The notes beneath the pieces were generated by a model. That model ran no database searches, was not told the origin of the DNA, and saw only the letters and a list, made by a program, of their open reading frames with translations. From contig CM022677.1 in NCBI GenBank assembly GCA_012295275.1, positions 18,248,440-18,270,939 on the forward strand: a stretch of DNA of 22,500 nt. Reading direction: 5' to 3'. Position 1 is the stretch's first letter; each line of letters begins with the position of its first letter. The position numbers were made by a program, and so were the translations under genes. This document shows positions 11,173-21,187 of the stretch, in pieces. This DNA is from Chrysomallon squamiferum. Lineage: Eukaryota; Mollusca; Gastropoda; Neomphalida; Peltospiridae.

Positions 11173-11645
11173 GTGTGTGTATGTGTGTGTATGTATGTAT
11201 GTTATGCTAAAGCGTTATATTTGATCTCGTTTAAAACATTGAGACAGGTAAAGAGATCTATCGAATCGAAATCCTGATCATCGCCATTTGCGTTAGGCTC
11301 AAACAATTATAGGATTTTTGTACGAACATAAGAGTCACCGTTAACCATTAAAGAAACAAATTCAGAAAAATTTGTGAATTTATATTTAATGCCATTCAAA
11401 CAGAAATAAAAATTATTGTTTCTATAATTTTCATATATTGTGAATATGACTATAATATGGAATGTCAAATTTCCTAAAACCATATAATAATAATCATAAT
11501 AATAATAATAAATGAATAGACATTGTTCGAGAAAAACAATGAGTGAAAGAAAGAACGAAACGAATGAAAGAATGAAAGAATACTTCGGTGTATTTGCTTG
11601 TGGATTAGTATATTGGCGGTGGACAGACATTTAAAGAAACAAGAC
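10725..11645. repeat. Segment shared with unit B (paralogous to 14673-15665), with (GT)n inside
   Basis: Shared text includes AAATGCAGATTCTGG, TTAGTTTCTAGTTTGAATAT, TTTGGTCAATATTTCGTATT, AGAGATCTATCGAATC and GTCACCGTTAACCA. A (GT)n run at about 11135-11200 in this copy is replaced by (CTATAT)n near 15112-15138 in unit B. Confidence 0.85.
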
Positions 11646-11789
11646 AGAAAGACAGACAGACAGACACAATTGCTATTCTTTATTGTTGTTACTGTTATTA
11701 TTATCATCATCATCATCATCATCATTATCATTATCATTACTATTATTATTATTATTATTGTCATTATCATATTATTATTATCATTATCA

Positions 11790-11826
<37 letters not shown>
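11646..11826. repeat. ACAG run and ATT/ATC trinucleotide array at the unit A/unit B boundary
   Basis: GACAGACAGAC is followed by TTATCATCATC and then a pure (ATT)n run to 11826. The block sits just left of where unit B alignment starts. Confidence 0.88.
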
Positions 11827-12357
11827 TTCTTTCCTTTTCTCACTCCATCTTTATCTCTTTATCTCTGTTTCTTTTCCGATATATATGTATATTAATTTTC
11901 AAAAGATGAAACAAATATAAATTATATGCTTGGGCGTGTGTTTATGGGTTTTTTTCTAAACAATGAGGTAAATCTGCTTAGCGTTTTTTTATCATAATCT
12001 TAAGATTAACCAAGGTAATAATTGCAAGGTAATAATTTTCTGTTCTTTTTGTTTTTTTCCTTTTTCTCTGTAAGTTTTCTTATTTATTATTTTAAATAAC
12101 AGAACTGGTTTTTGTTTTTTTCTAAAAGATATTTTCGCAATTTCATTAAAAACTAATTTTCTTATTTTGCTCTGCGCGTTACCAATTCATGAACTGACTT
12201 ATTAACGTGATGAAAGAAAACGTCATTTTTTAATTAAAACTTTACCAGCGGCTTTAAGTTACGTCAATACGACTTCGAATAACGTAATTAACTGAAATGT
12301 CGACATGCTTTTTACATATGTGTATGAAGGTGTATACATAAAGTCCTTAGAAACACA

Positions 12358-12720
12358 AGACTTTTGATTGGCTGTTGACAGTAACGTTTAATAACAAGGC
12401 TTCTGGTTGGCTTTTAGTAGAAATTAATACAAGCAAGCTAATTATTGGCTTCCAAAACCATGAAAACATACATAACACATGAGCCTAAAAAAAAAATAAT
12501 AATAATAACAAAAAAAGAGGGAGTAACTTTTAAATTTTTTTTGATTTTTTCTTCAAATTTCTTTGGATATAAGGTTTTGACATTTCTTTCAGTTTCTTCT
12601 TTTTCGTTTTTTCTTCTTTTCTGCTTGCACAATAAAAGTTAATTTGAATACAGTTATCTTATCGGTTATCTCCTTTGTTTCGATATTATATAAACTCCAG
12701 GAAGCTTCGTCTTCATTTCA
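12358..12720 (+). promoter_or_regulatory. Decayed promoter of unit B
   Basis: It retains GATTGGCTG (about 12366), a changed second box (GGTTGGCTT), TATATAAAC at 12687-12695 and an initiator TTCATTTC with A at 12715. That is 26 bases after the TATA start, the same spacing as in unit A. The E-box CACGTG of unit A is CACATG here (about 12477). Confidence 0.45.
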
Positions 12721-12810
12721 ATACTGGAAAAATAACTTCAAATCAGCACAGATTTGATTCCATATCAAATCTTTCTGTAGAGAGATCTTATTCTTATTTT
12801 TTATTAAGTA
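12715..12810 (+). pseudogene. Leader exon of unit B with destroyed splice donor
   Basis: It is well conserved against 1578-1672, including CAGATTTGATTCCATATCAA. The donor GTGAGTA of unit A aligns to TTAAGTA at 12804-12810, so the obligatory GT is gone. Confidence 0.5.
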
Positions 12811-13168
12811 CTTTATTGATGTGTTTAAATGTTGGAATGAGGGAAATTTTATTTTTAAAATATCTCTTAAGGAAATGATTAAATTATTTTACTTTTCATG
12901 AAAATACTGTTTCTGTTACTCTGTATAACATTTCTTACAGGTTCATTGTTTTTTTACGGCATTTCTGTTTTATTTTATTTTATTTTTCTGTATTGTATTG
13001 CCTTTCTTTTGTTCTTTTTAATTTATCTATTTATTATTTATTTTTAATTACTTTACAATAATTAATATACATTTTTTCTTATTTTTAAATTGTACAATCC
13101 ATCACGTTTGTAAGTTCAAATATCCAGATGATATAACAGTTAAAATACTTCATCTTTACTAAACATAT

Positions 13169-13201
13169 TTTTCTGTTGCTCTTTTATTTTCCCAGATTGC
13201 A

Positions 13202-13234
<33 letters not shown>
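13169..13234 (+). other. Intact ancestral 3' splice site of the leader intron, then poly-A tract
   Basis: A pyrimidine-rich run ending TTTTATTTTCCCAG (AG at 13194-13195) is an excellent acceptor. The aligned unit A text is TTTTCCATACCG, without AG. A run of about 31 A (13204-13234) lies between this acceptor and the lost start codon. Confidence 0.5.
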
Positions 13235-13236
<2 letters not shown>

Positions 13237-13244
13237 CCAATGTC

Positions 13245-13641
13245 ACGTCAACATCAACGTTTCTACTCGTCACAACGACAAACTACAACGAAACGTTTTC
13301 AACAGCTATTTCCAGCAGCTGCTTCGACGACGAAAACCCAAAGCCAGGCCCTTGCTTCGTGGACCAAAGCTCTCTGATGAGAGAGCGAGGACACTTGCAC
13401 TCAAACTGATGCCCGTGTTCAGCTTGATCTACTTGTTAAACTTCGCTCAGAATTTTTTACATTCTCATCGCCTCTGCGGAGAACTATCGGAAAATCACGA
13501 GAAGAATTTTCGGGCGAGTCTTACGGTTGTTGAGGAGAGCTGAGAATTCTAATCCGGGTCCCTCGGAGAGTAACATCGGCGATACAGCCATGTCTGTGGT
13601 GACCGCACCCAGAAGATTTTTCAACCGATGACAAGAGATAA
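13245..13641 (+). pseudogene. GPCR pseudogene: start codon lost, TM1-TM6 deleted, frameshifted
   Basis: This is the homologue of the receptor at 3353-4533. The start codon is ACG (13245-13247) where unit A has ATG. The N-terminal part aligns to about 3353-3462. Sequence then jumps to the equivalent of about 4250, skipping roughly 790 bases that encode TM1-TM6 and the loops. The TM7 part is clear (DERARTLALKLMPVFSLIYL), and then an extra T in the AATTTTTTACA run near 13451-13456 shifts the frame before helix 8. The C-tail coding sequence is still recognisable in another frame to the TAA at 13639-13641. No receptor can be made from it. Base composition is drifting towards the AT-rich background. 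Confidence 0.88.
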
Positions 13642-13684
13642 ATTGAACTTTTGCCTACATTCAGTAAAATCTTTGACTCTTTCT

Positions 13685-13760
13685 TGTTGAAAGTCTATCA
13701 CGATTTGCATATGATGTCAGCGGACTGTTTGAAACCATTTTATATTTTATCTATACAGAT
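13685..13760. repeat. Single copy of the 54-58 bp repeat in unit B
   Basis: TATGATGTCAGCGGACTG followed by AAACCATTTTATATTTTATC matches one unit of the array after the unit A receptor. The alignment to unit A then breaks and resumes at the equivalent of about 8500. Confidence 0.7.
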
Positions 13761-13775
13761 ATACAAACATAAACA

Positions 13776-14430
13776 TAAAGAACTTAACAAAAAAACAAAA
13801 ATTATGAAGCAAAGAGGCACCTAATCGTGAAAGATCCCCATAGTCTTTGAAGTTTGCTCGATATCATAACTGAAACTGGACATCAGATGAAAGAAATAGG
13901 AATTAATTAAATAATCTAAGATAAAACAGAAACGAAAGTTTTTTGCTTTCGAAACACGAAAGTTAGAAATGAAATGAAAAGATATAGATCGTACGAGGAA
14001 ATAATGAGAACTTTTAATTATTAATTAATTTTCGAATAGTTTCTGATCTATTAAGCTGTTATATTATTTTGCCCTTGGTGTATTTAATATATCAAGCCAT
14101 CCGTCCAAGCACCTAGGTGTTCATCCATCTATATAATCTATGTATATGTATATACATACATACATATATCCAAACATATGTACATATACATACATATACA
14201 TACATAGATACATATACATACATGCATATATATAGATACATACACATATCACACATATATGTTTATATTTAGATATACTTTCACACATTTCACGTTTATA
14301 TTTGTATCAGTATTGTTCTTGCCTACTACAAGTAAGTCTATCAATCTGTCCATTCGTCTATTCATCGTGATATACCTCTGTCTACTTACTTACCTTCCTG
14401 CCTACGTATCTAGCTATTTATCTATCTACC

Positions 14431-14473
<43 letters not shown>

Positions 14474-14665
14474 TTCATGAATTCAAAGGAGGAAACGTTT
14501 GCTTTGATATTATTTCTGTTTGTGTTGTTGTGTATTTGTTTTTTATCATTTTGGCACAATAATCATTTTGTTGTATATGTCTTTGTGTATGTATGTTTGT
14601 ATCTACTTTTGATTTTTGAACGGACATACACATTTTGTTGTATATTTTTTATTTTTGTATGTTTG
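13776..14665. repeat. Unit B copy of the 8515-9092 segment, with ATAC and (AAT)n microsatellites
   Basis: Same ordered text as the unit A segment. An ATAC/ATAT mosaic (about 14140-14260) and a pure (AAT)n (about 14430-14471) are embedded. No gene. Confidence 0.83.
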
Positions 14666-14672
14666 TAATCAC

Positions 14673-15568
14673 AAATAAATGCAGATTCTGGAAAACACTA
14701 AATGCAGATTCTGTTGGGTCAGAATTTCTCCCTTTGACTGAAATTATTTTGTAATTAGTTTCTAGTTTGAATATCAAACAATTTAATTACTCAAACATTT
14801 GGTCAATATTTCGTATTTCTTCTGTTCTATGTTTGTTGGAGGGAATTAATAAGGAACATATCGTTTTAATTAATTTAATCATTTAAAAATGGACTTGAAA
14901 CGGACGCATACTATTTAATATTAAATAAAAATCCTATAATACATAGACGCACAGAAACAGACGCATACGTACGCATGCATGCACGCACACGCCAATGAAG
15001 TACGGTAAGTTCAAAAAGAAAATGTTTGATTTATAACTGAATCGACTTTTACGCCAAATAGGTTATGACGTTTATCATACTTTTGTATGTCTTTCTGTGT
15101 GTGTCTCTGTCTATCTGTATCTATATCTATATCTATATCTAATGCTAAAGCATTATATTTGATCTCGTGCAAGAACTATATAACAGCAAAAGAGATCTAT
15201 CGAATCCATTTGGAGGAGGCTGAAGCCACTATAGGATTTTTGTCCTAACAGAATAGTCACCGTTAACCAATAGATGAATAATTTCAGCAAAATCAGTGAA
15301 TTTAAATTTAACAAACTTAAACTGAAAATAAGTAAAAAATAAATCAACAAAAATAAATAAATAATAGAAAATAGAAAGAAAAAAAATAAAGAAAAATAAA
15401 AATGCCATAACATAAGTTAAAATTACTTAAATACTATAAAATAAAGTAAAAATAACAAGACTGGGTTTTCTTTTTATATTTATTTTAATAATCATAATCA
15501 TGGCAATTATAATTATTATTTTCATGTGCTCTAAATATAGCTATATGGAATGACAAATTTCTTAGCAC

Positions 15569-15608
<40 letters not shown>

Positions 15609-15665
15609 TGTGGATAAGGCATTATTCAAGAGACAGAAGGAGAAAGAAAATCAGAGAAAGTGAGA
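14673..15665. repeat. Unit B copy of the 10725-11645 segment, with (AAT)n
   Basis: Conserved blocks as listed for the unit A copy. (AAT)n at about 15571-15608 corresponds to a shorter AAT run near 11486-11512 in unit A. No gene. Confidence 0.83.
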
Positions 15666-15709
15666 TGAAGATGCATGCAAACAACACAGAAATTGTGTTA
15701 TATATATTT

Positions 15710-15713
<4 letters not shown>

Positions 15714-15784
<71 letters not shown>
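15714..15784. repeat. (GA)n microsatellite, about 35 units
   Basis: A pure AG run marking the right border of the duplicated array. The Glu-Arg repeat ORF is an artefact. Confidence 0.97.
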
Positions 15785-15788
<4 letters not shown>

Positions 15789-15966
15789 CAAAGAGAGAGA
15801 TGAAAAAAAAAAGAAATGAAACAAAAATTTAAAAAAAAAAAGAATGAAATAATTAAAAATAATTAAACATCGACTGAAGAAAATAAAACATTTAATAATA
15901 ACAACATTAACAGCTACATGTATAATATTTCTCAAGGCACATTAAACCAACAGATATTCTATATAA

Positions 15967-15972
15967 TTTAAT
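15967..15972 (-). terminator. Candidate poly(A) signal ATTAAA for the minus-strand gene
   Basis: The minus strand reads ATTAAA about 45 bases after the stop codon at 16017-16019. A second ATTAAA lies at 15891-15896. The surroundings are AT-rich, so support is modest. Confidence 0.3.
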
Positions 15973-16016
15973 CCTTCGATACATGATGTTATGATGATCC
16001 ATTTTATAAACGTAAT

Positions 16017-16145
16017 TTACAGATCTTTATGTTTGGAGCTAGATTTACTTTTAGTCATACAAATCACAAAAATCAACACAATGGAAACTGCCACACCCGC
16101 TGATACCCCCAGGAAAATTTTCCGATTTGGTCCCTCAAGCTGTTT
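16017..16145 (-). CDS. Last coding exon: membrane helix and ER-retrieval-type tail (thioredoxin-like ER membrane protein)
   Basis: The minus strand reads TCTATTTTCCAG then an exon of 129 bases, phase 0, coding KQLEGPNRK, a hydrophobic helix of about 20 residues (IFLGVSAGVAVSIVLIFVIC), and MTKSKSSSKHKDL, then TAA (16019-16017). The tail ends K-H-K-D-L, which fits the K-x-K-x-x COPI retrieval signal of type I ER membrane proteins. It joins in phase to the 37-base exon at 16645-16681 across a 499-base intron. With the exon at 20799-20924, this suggests the C-terminus of a lumenal thioredoxin/PDI-like domain anchored in the ER membrane (TMX-like architecture). The exact family is not identified because the active-site exon is not visible. 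Confidence 0.75.
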   Translation of the reverse strand, partial: KQLEGPNRKIFLGVSAGVAVSIVLIFVICMTKSKSSSKHKDL

Positions 16146-16305
16146 CTGGAAAATAGATAGATAGATAGATAGTTAGATCAAATTAATATATCAATCAATA
16201 TAAATAAATAAATAAATAAATAGGTCGATAAGATGTATAAAAGAAAACAAATAAGTAAGAAAATAAATGAAAACTACATAAACAAAATTAATAAAACAGT
16301 CAGTA

Positions 16306-16364
<59 letters not shown>

Positions 16365-16594
16365 AATTTAAATAAATAAATAAATAAAAAAATTAAATAA
16401 ATAAAATTTAAATAAAAAATACATCCAAATGCATTCTGAATTATTAAAGAATAAGAATAAACTCAAAGAACACTAACATATATTTAAATATCTCAACTTA
16501 AGATTTACTGATATGGTGCAGAATATATATATATTAAATTCAACATATAGCCTCTACACATTAATGCACACACACAAACACAAACACACACACA

Positions 16595-16634
<40 letters not shown>

Positions 16635-16644
16635 AGGTACTTAC
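16146..16644 (-). other. Last intron (499 bases), AAAT and (AC)n repeats
   Basis: It holds GATA units (16155-16172), a long AAAT array (about 16200-16420), ATAT, and (CA)n (about 16565-16632). The donor GTAAGTACC and the acceptor TTTTCCAG are both canonical on the minus strand. Confidence 0.8.
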
Positions 16645-16681
16645 TTTTATAGCAAGTGCAATGGTATCAGTCAGTTTATCA
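16645..16681 (-). CDS. Penultimate coding exon, 37 bases (linker of the thioredoxin-like ER membrane protein)
   Basis: The minus strand reads CATTTTCTTTTCAG, a 37-base exon, then GTAAGTACC. It enters in phase 2 and leaves in phase 0, exactly what is needed between the 20799-20924 exon (ending phase 2) and the last exon (starting phase 0). With the borrowed two bases it codes FDKLTDTIALAIK, an amphipathic stretch before the membrane helix. Strong splice sites on both sides and double phase agreement make so small an exon believable. Confidence 0.72.
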
Positions 16682-16724
16682 CTGAAAAGAAAATGTATTT
16701 ACATCAATAAATAAAAGCATTAGA

Positions 16725-16860
16725 TAAAAGATACTAGAGGTCTGCCACAATTTTAAAAAATATTATGTAAAATTTATAACAGAACAGCTGGTTTTATTTA
16801 TATGAAAAAGATACAAGAGGACTGCCACAATTTTAAATAAAAGAGTATGTGAAAGATTAG
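16725..16860. repeat. Two-copy direct repeat, period about 81 bases
   Basis: AAAAGATACTAGAGGTCTGC-CACAATTTTAAA (about 16725-16758) recurs as AAAAGATACAAGAGGACTGC-CACAATTTTAAA (about 16806-16839). Confidence 0.75.
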
Positions 16861-16934
16861 ATAAAATAGGTAAAATTCTAAATAAATTTAGTTTCAGTTT
16901 TATCTGATGAGAAAAGCTTATTCAGCTATGTGAA

Positions 16935-17250
16935 GAATATAAATAAATAAATAAATAAAAAAATTAACTTTTTTAAATGTTTTCTATAAAAATACACAAT
17001 TTTTAGCTTGAAAAAATATAATAATGAATGAATGAATAAATAAATTAATACACACACAAACAAACAAACAAATAAAAACAGTAGACAACAAAATTTTTTA
17101 AAAATAAAACAATAACAGATAAACAAACAGATAGGTAAATAAATAAATAAATAAAAAAAAAAAAAATAAATAAATACACAAACAAACAAACAAGTACAGT
17201 AGTTACTCAAATATTCTAAAATAAAAATAATAATAGACACACAGACAGAC
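16935..17250. repeat. AAAT/AAAC/CAGA tetranucleotide region
   Basis: ATAAATAA, GAATGAAT, AAACAAAC and CAGACAGA units predominate. The long minus-strand Phe/Leu/Cys-rich ORF here is an artefact. Confidence 0.85.
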
Positions 17251-17368
17251 AGATGGATCAATAGATATAATATCTAAAGAGCAGTGGCTATGAAGCTGTA
17301 GTTTATTGATCTGAGACTCAGTGGATGGTTTGCTTTATAGAAACATCTTCAAGAAAACATTTCTTAGC

Positions 17369-17637
17369 CCCACCTACCGATAATATTGACATCTTGCATG
17401 TCCTGCCTTCTATTAAGATTGACATTTCATTTTAAACCCCGCCTAAAATTAATACTGACATTTCAAACCACACCTACAAACTGGAGTGACATCTCTGTGC
17501 TCCACCTGTTAATGAGATTGACATTTCATTCAAAGCCACACCTACCATCAACACTGACATCTTTAACAAAATGTCTTCTAAAAAAAATGACTGACATCTT
17601 GAAACCACACCCTCTACTAAAATTGATCAATCAGTAA
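17369..17637. repeat. Degenerate 33-36 bp minisatellite, about eight copies
   Basis: The unit has two landmarks: CCACACCTAC-like text and, about 10-13 bases later, TTGACAT or CTGACAT. Copies begin near 17369, 17404, 17437, 17468, 17501, 17534, 17569 and 17603. The 83-codon plus-strand frame (17386-17637), with repeating LTFHxKP, is simply this repeat translated. Confidence 0.85.
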
Positions 17638-17956
17638 CTCATTAAAAGATCAACATCTCTAAACAGAAATGCAAATGAAAATGAAGGTTACAAGTTTGAG
17701 GGAAAATGTTCTGTTGCTGTTTTTAAATGGAAATAACTGCATCAGTTGATTTTTCGTGAGGAAGCTTTGAGCTCATAAGAAACTGTACGTTCTATTTTAT
17801 GAGCAAATCCAAAACAAGCTAATACATAAACAAGTTACACAATGGACACTCAAACACATCTCTCATGAACAAAGAATCAAACAATAGTGTTTGTCAGATA
17901 ACAATTCTGTTAGTATGTTAGGGAGTTAGGAAAGATGAACTGGCTTGTAAGAGGTT

Positions 17957-18500
17957 AACAACAACAACAACAATAATAACAATCATAGTAGTAGTAGTAA
18001 TAACAGTAATAACAATGTTAATATCAATAATAACAATAACAATGATGATGATGATGACAATAATGGTAACATGATAACAATAATAATAATAAGGATGATG
18101 AAAATGATAATACTAAAAATAATGATGGCGATAATGATAACACTAACAACAATAATAATAGTGTTGATGATGATGACAATAATAATGATTGTGATAATGA
18201 TGATGATAATAATGATGATGATAATGATGATGATAATGATGATAACAATAATATCATTAATATCAATAGTAATGATGAAAATAAAGTTGATGAAGATGAT
18301 AATAGTGATGGTGATAATAATAACAATAACAACAGTAATTATGATGATGATACTGATGAAAATAACGACGACATTAATAAAAATGATGATGAATTAGACA
18401 ATAATAATAACGATGATGATTATGATAACAACAACAATAACAGTAATAGTGGCAGTAGAGGAGTTGCAGTAGCAGTAGTAGTAGTAGTAGTAGTAGTAAT
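17957..18500. repeat. AAC/AAT/GAT/AGT trinucleotide mosaic
   Basis: Long runs of AATAAC, GATGAT, GATAAT and finally (GTA)n at 18472-18499. The Met/Ile- and Ser/Leu-rich ORFs on the two strands are artefacts. Confidence 0.92.
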
Positions 18501-18610
18501 GTTGATTACACTAATAAATAGAATAAAAAAATAAAAAAATAAAAATAAAAACAAAGAAGAAATGTGTACGATAGTGTTGATTATAATAATAATAAATAGA
18601 ATTAAAACAA

Positions 18611-18826
18611 ATGAAAAAAAAGAAACAAAGAAGGGTCTATGACAGTATTAATTACAATACAATAATTATCCAATTAACTCTGGATAGAAGAAGCCACTGT
18701 GAGGAAGAGATACCAGAACCTTCTGCTCACAAGGCCACAAATGATAATGTTCAAACTGACACGCTACAGACACACCCATTGTCATATTTTTTACTTCAAC
18801 CTACTCTGGTCAGAGAAAAATAATAA
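18611..18826 (+). other. Unique block with a 70-codon open frame, not assigned
   Basis: A plus-strand frame ending in TAA near 18821 reads, in its second half, CEEEIPEPSAHKATNDNVQT with mixed composition unlike the neighbouring repeats. It sits inside an intron of the opposite-strand gene and shows no promoter or splice sites. It could be an unclassified dispersed repeat. No function can be given. Confidence 0.15.
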
Positions 18827-18837
18827 CAAGAGAAAAA

Positions 18838-19505
18838 AAAAAAAAATAATAATAATAATAATAATAATAAACACACAAAAAACTGTTAATCCCTCCTAAT
18901 ACTTAATCGAGTAGATAATCTGTTGGGTCTTGTAATTAATTTTCAAATCCATTAACAGAACAAATATTTTTTTAATTATGAGGAATAAAATGTATTTCTT
19001 TGTTCAATCATCTCTGTGTATCTGTTGATCTTCTTTTTTTAAAACTGGTTTGTTCAATATGCAACTGTGAGTGTTATTGACGGTAAAGCCAGAATCAAAT
19101 GGGCAAAAGAAATAATAATTATTTTTGTCAATAGATGATGAACAAGAAGGTATGTTAGAAACTAAATGAAAACAGAAATAAAATTGCTGGACAATTAAAT
19201 GTGTAAGAAGAAGGATAATAATAGAAAAAGTAAATACGAAATAATAATTTGTTTGCTGAAATAATAATATTTTTTTCTTTACAGAGGTAAGAAGAAAAAA
19301 AAAATTAATAATATTAAATAAAATAATAATTTTCTGTACTAAATGCAAAGAAATATTTTTAACCAATAAGAACTCTGTTGAAGCTTCAGTTCTTTTTCTT
19401 TTTTCTTTCTTTTTTCTGTTAGTAAATACAGTTTAAAACTGAAGTTTGCAGAGAAACTCCAAATATATTGCAGTGGAGGTAGAATTTATCTCTAACTCTT
19501 CATTT
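18838..19505. other. (AAT)n and AT-rich intron sequence, no gene seen
   Basis: Poly-A/(AAT)n at 18833-18870, then unique AT-rich sequence. The minus-strand 120-codon frame (19004-19366) is Phe/Ile/Asn-rich, starts and ends in low-complexity text and was not called. Confidence 0.5.
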
Positions 19506-19509
19506 TGTT

Positions 19510-19749
19510 TTGTGTTTGTGTGTGTGTGTGTGTCTGTGTGAGTGTGTGTGTTTGTGTGTGTGTGTGTGTATGTGTGTGTGTGTGTGTGTGTGAGTGTGTG
19601 TGTGTGCTTCTCTTTAACTGTAGCTCTCTTTCTGTTTGATTCTTTTTCATTAATATCTATACCTAAACACGTCTGTCTCTCTCTCTCTCTTTCGCTTTCT
19701 TTCTATCTCTCTCCCTCTCTCTCTCTCTCTTTCTCACTGTCTCTCTCTG

Positions 19750-19780
<31 letters not shown>

Positions 19781-19915
19781 ATTCATTCTCTCTGAATGTG
19801 TTTCTTGTGAATATCTGTGGGTTGCTGTTTGAGTGTGTATGTAGTTGTGTGTATCTGAGTGTGTGTGTGTGTGTGTTTTGTGTGTGTATGTGTGGATGTG
19901 GATGTGGGTGTATCT
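19510..19915. repeat. (GT)n, (CT)n and (GT)n tracts
   Basis: GT-rich about 19510-19607, CT-rich about 19672-19782 with TTTC interruptions, GT-rich again about 19855-19900. Confidence 0.9.
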
Positions 19916-20095
19916 GAGTGTAATTGTATGTTTATATTTAACTGTTTCTATTTCTGTCTCTTTGAAGATTTTTCTATCTCACACACAGACGTCAAGTATC
20001 AAACTATAAAAACACACAGACACACAGACACACCAAACTGAGCATTCATGTTTTATCCACACACCTACTGAATGAATGCAAGACACAACAACACA

Positions 20096-20233
20096 CTAAC
20101 TGACAGACTGACAAAGTGCATTAACTTTCAATACCATTTCCTCTCCAGATACATACACAACTTCATTTTTCTGTTGACTCTTCACAGGCACAGAAAAAGA
20201 CACAAGTTCTTCTGCAGAAATTTTCTTTAGTTC
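20096..20233 (-). other. Protein-like open segment of 45 codons, possible exon or relic
   Basis: The minus strand between TGA (20236-20234) and TAG (20098-20096) is open and includes ISAEELVSFSVPVKSQQ followed by EVVYVSGEEMV. Its balanced, Glu/Val/Ser/Lys-containing composition is unlike repeat translations nearby. A fair acceptor (TTTCTGCAG) lies inside it and a GTATGT donor lies near 20155. The acceptor phase does not match the 20799-20924 exon, so it cannot be a simple cassette of that transcript. It may be chance, a decayed exon or part of an unrecognised transcript. Confidence 0.2.
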
Positions 20234-20354
20234 TCATATTTCTATTATCTTTGATAAACAGAAAGAGGTGGGGAAAAAAAACATGTGTCATATGTCATGT
20301 TACAGTTAGTTCTCAGGGAATATTTTCAGCCTTTACTTTGTTGACTGTTTATGA

Positions 20355-20640
20355 AGATATATAACAAACACACACACACAAAAAACATGACAAACCATAT
20401 ACATGGCAATGACAGTGAAAAGGAAGGTAGAAACAACATATAACACAGAAATAAAAACAGACAGACAGACACATGACAGTTCACAACAGTGATTACGACA
20501 TATAGCAGACACCAAATAGAAATACAACAGACGTACAAAAGTCACATAACAACAAATACACAACAAATATACAACAAATATATGACAGACACACAGCAGA
20601 TACAAAACAGATAAAAAAACAGACATCAACAGATATACAA
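20355..20640. repeat. ACA/CAGA-rich degenerate tract
   Basis: Repeating ACAACA, ACAGAC and ATACAAC text. The Cys/Val/Leu-rich minus-strand ORFs are artefacts of it. Confidence 0.75.
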
Positions 20641-20798
20641 CACACATGCAGTAGAAAGTCCAACACTATATAATATCAACTTAAAAAAGGCAGTTCTCTC
20701 TTTTTAACCACATAATATCAAGTTTTATTTCGAGAAAAAAATAAAATAAAATAAAAAAAAAAAAAAATAAAGTATTTTATTGGATTAGGTCAACTTAC

Positions 20799-20924
20799 AA
20801 GGCTGTTTTTTCTCTTGGTACGCTCTCAGCCTTCATGTTTTTGTACCAGCCTTCAACAAACGTCCTCATTGACTCACTGTCATACTTGTCAACCTCATAT
20901 CTGTACATCTTGCCTTGACGATAA
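20799..20924 (-). CDS. Internal exon: end of a thioredoxin/PDI-like domain
   Basis: The minus strand reads GTTATATTTCAG, a 126-base exon in phase 2-2, then GTAAGTTG (perfect GTAAGT donor). It codes [19 protein letters not shown], then [20 protein letters not shown] and TA. The pattern of a G-K-x-Y-x-Y strand followed by an acidic turn and a helix with FVEGWY matches the last strand and helix of thioredoxin-fold domains (after the cis-Pro strand). The following Lys- and Pro-containing linker leads to a membrane helix two exons later. No CXXC is in this exon; it would be encoded upstream (higher coordinates). Domain assignment rests on pattern only, while exon structure is well supported by splice sites and phases. 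Confidence 0.65.
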
Positions 20925-21187
20925 CTGAAATATAACACAGAGAGCTTGAAATAACACAGATATATGTATATACACATACATACATACACATACAAACCCA
21001 CATGCATATATGTGGGTCTTTATCATGTGTCTCTCTCTCTATATATATATATTGTTTATGAATGTCATGTGTGTGTTTAGATCTTAACACTTGTACCTAA
21101 ATATATTTTCATATTAAATGTGTGTGTTTGGATAAATAAAATAAAATTTAATATTTAGGAACACATACTCATATACTCTCATACACT

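Larger units (their letters stand above)
11885..15670 (+). repeat. Tandem segmental duplication, unit B (decayed copy)
   Basis: The direct-orientation partner of unit A; the aligned blocks are listed under unit A. Unit B lacks A's about 4.7-8.47 kb stretch, A's 9.09-10.72 kb stretch, and about 790 bases of receptor core. It ends close to the (GA)n at 15714. Confidence 0.8.
16682..20798 (-). other. Large intron (4117 bases) rich in microsatellites
   Basis: Both borders are canonical on the minus strand (GTAAGTTG at 20798 downward, TTCAG at 16687-16682). It contains the repeats annotated separately. Stretches without recognisable features include 17640-17955, 18840-19505 and 20236-20340. One protein-like open segment (20096-20233) is listed separately. 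Confidence 0.65.

Noticed and set aside
11474-11909. Ile/Leu/Met-rich ORFs on both strands
   Set aside because: They are translations of ATT/ATC/AAT trinucleotide arrays.
17386-17637. 83-codon ORF with repeating LTFHxKP
   Set aside because: It coincides exactly with the 33-36 bp minisatellite and has unit-by-unit repetition with frame drift.
17369-17637. CRISPR-like repeat spacing
   Set aside because: The units are contiguous and degenerate with no unique spacers, in a eukaryotic intron.
17669-17676. ATGCAAAT octamer (POU-type site)
   Set aside because: A single 8-base match in AT-rich sequence is expected by chance.
18024-18397. Ser/Leu- and Met/Ile-rich ORFs
   Set aside because: They come from GAT/AAT trinucleotide repeats.
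19004-19366. 120-codon minus-strand ORF inside the large intron
   Set aside because: It is Phe/Ile/Asn-rich with homopolymer stretches and no domain; it looks like AT-rich chance.
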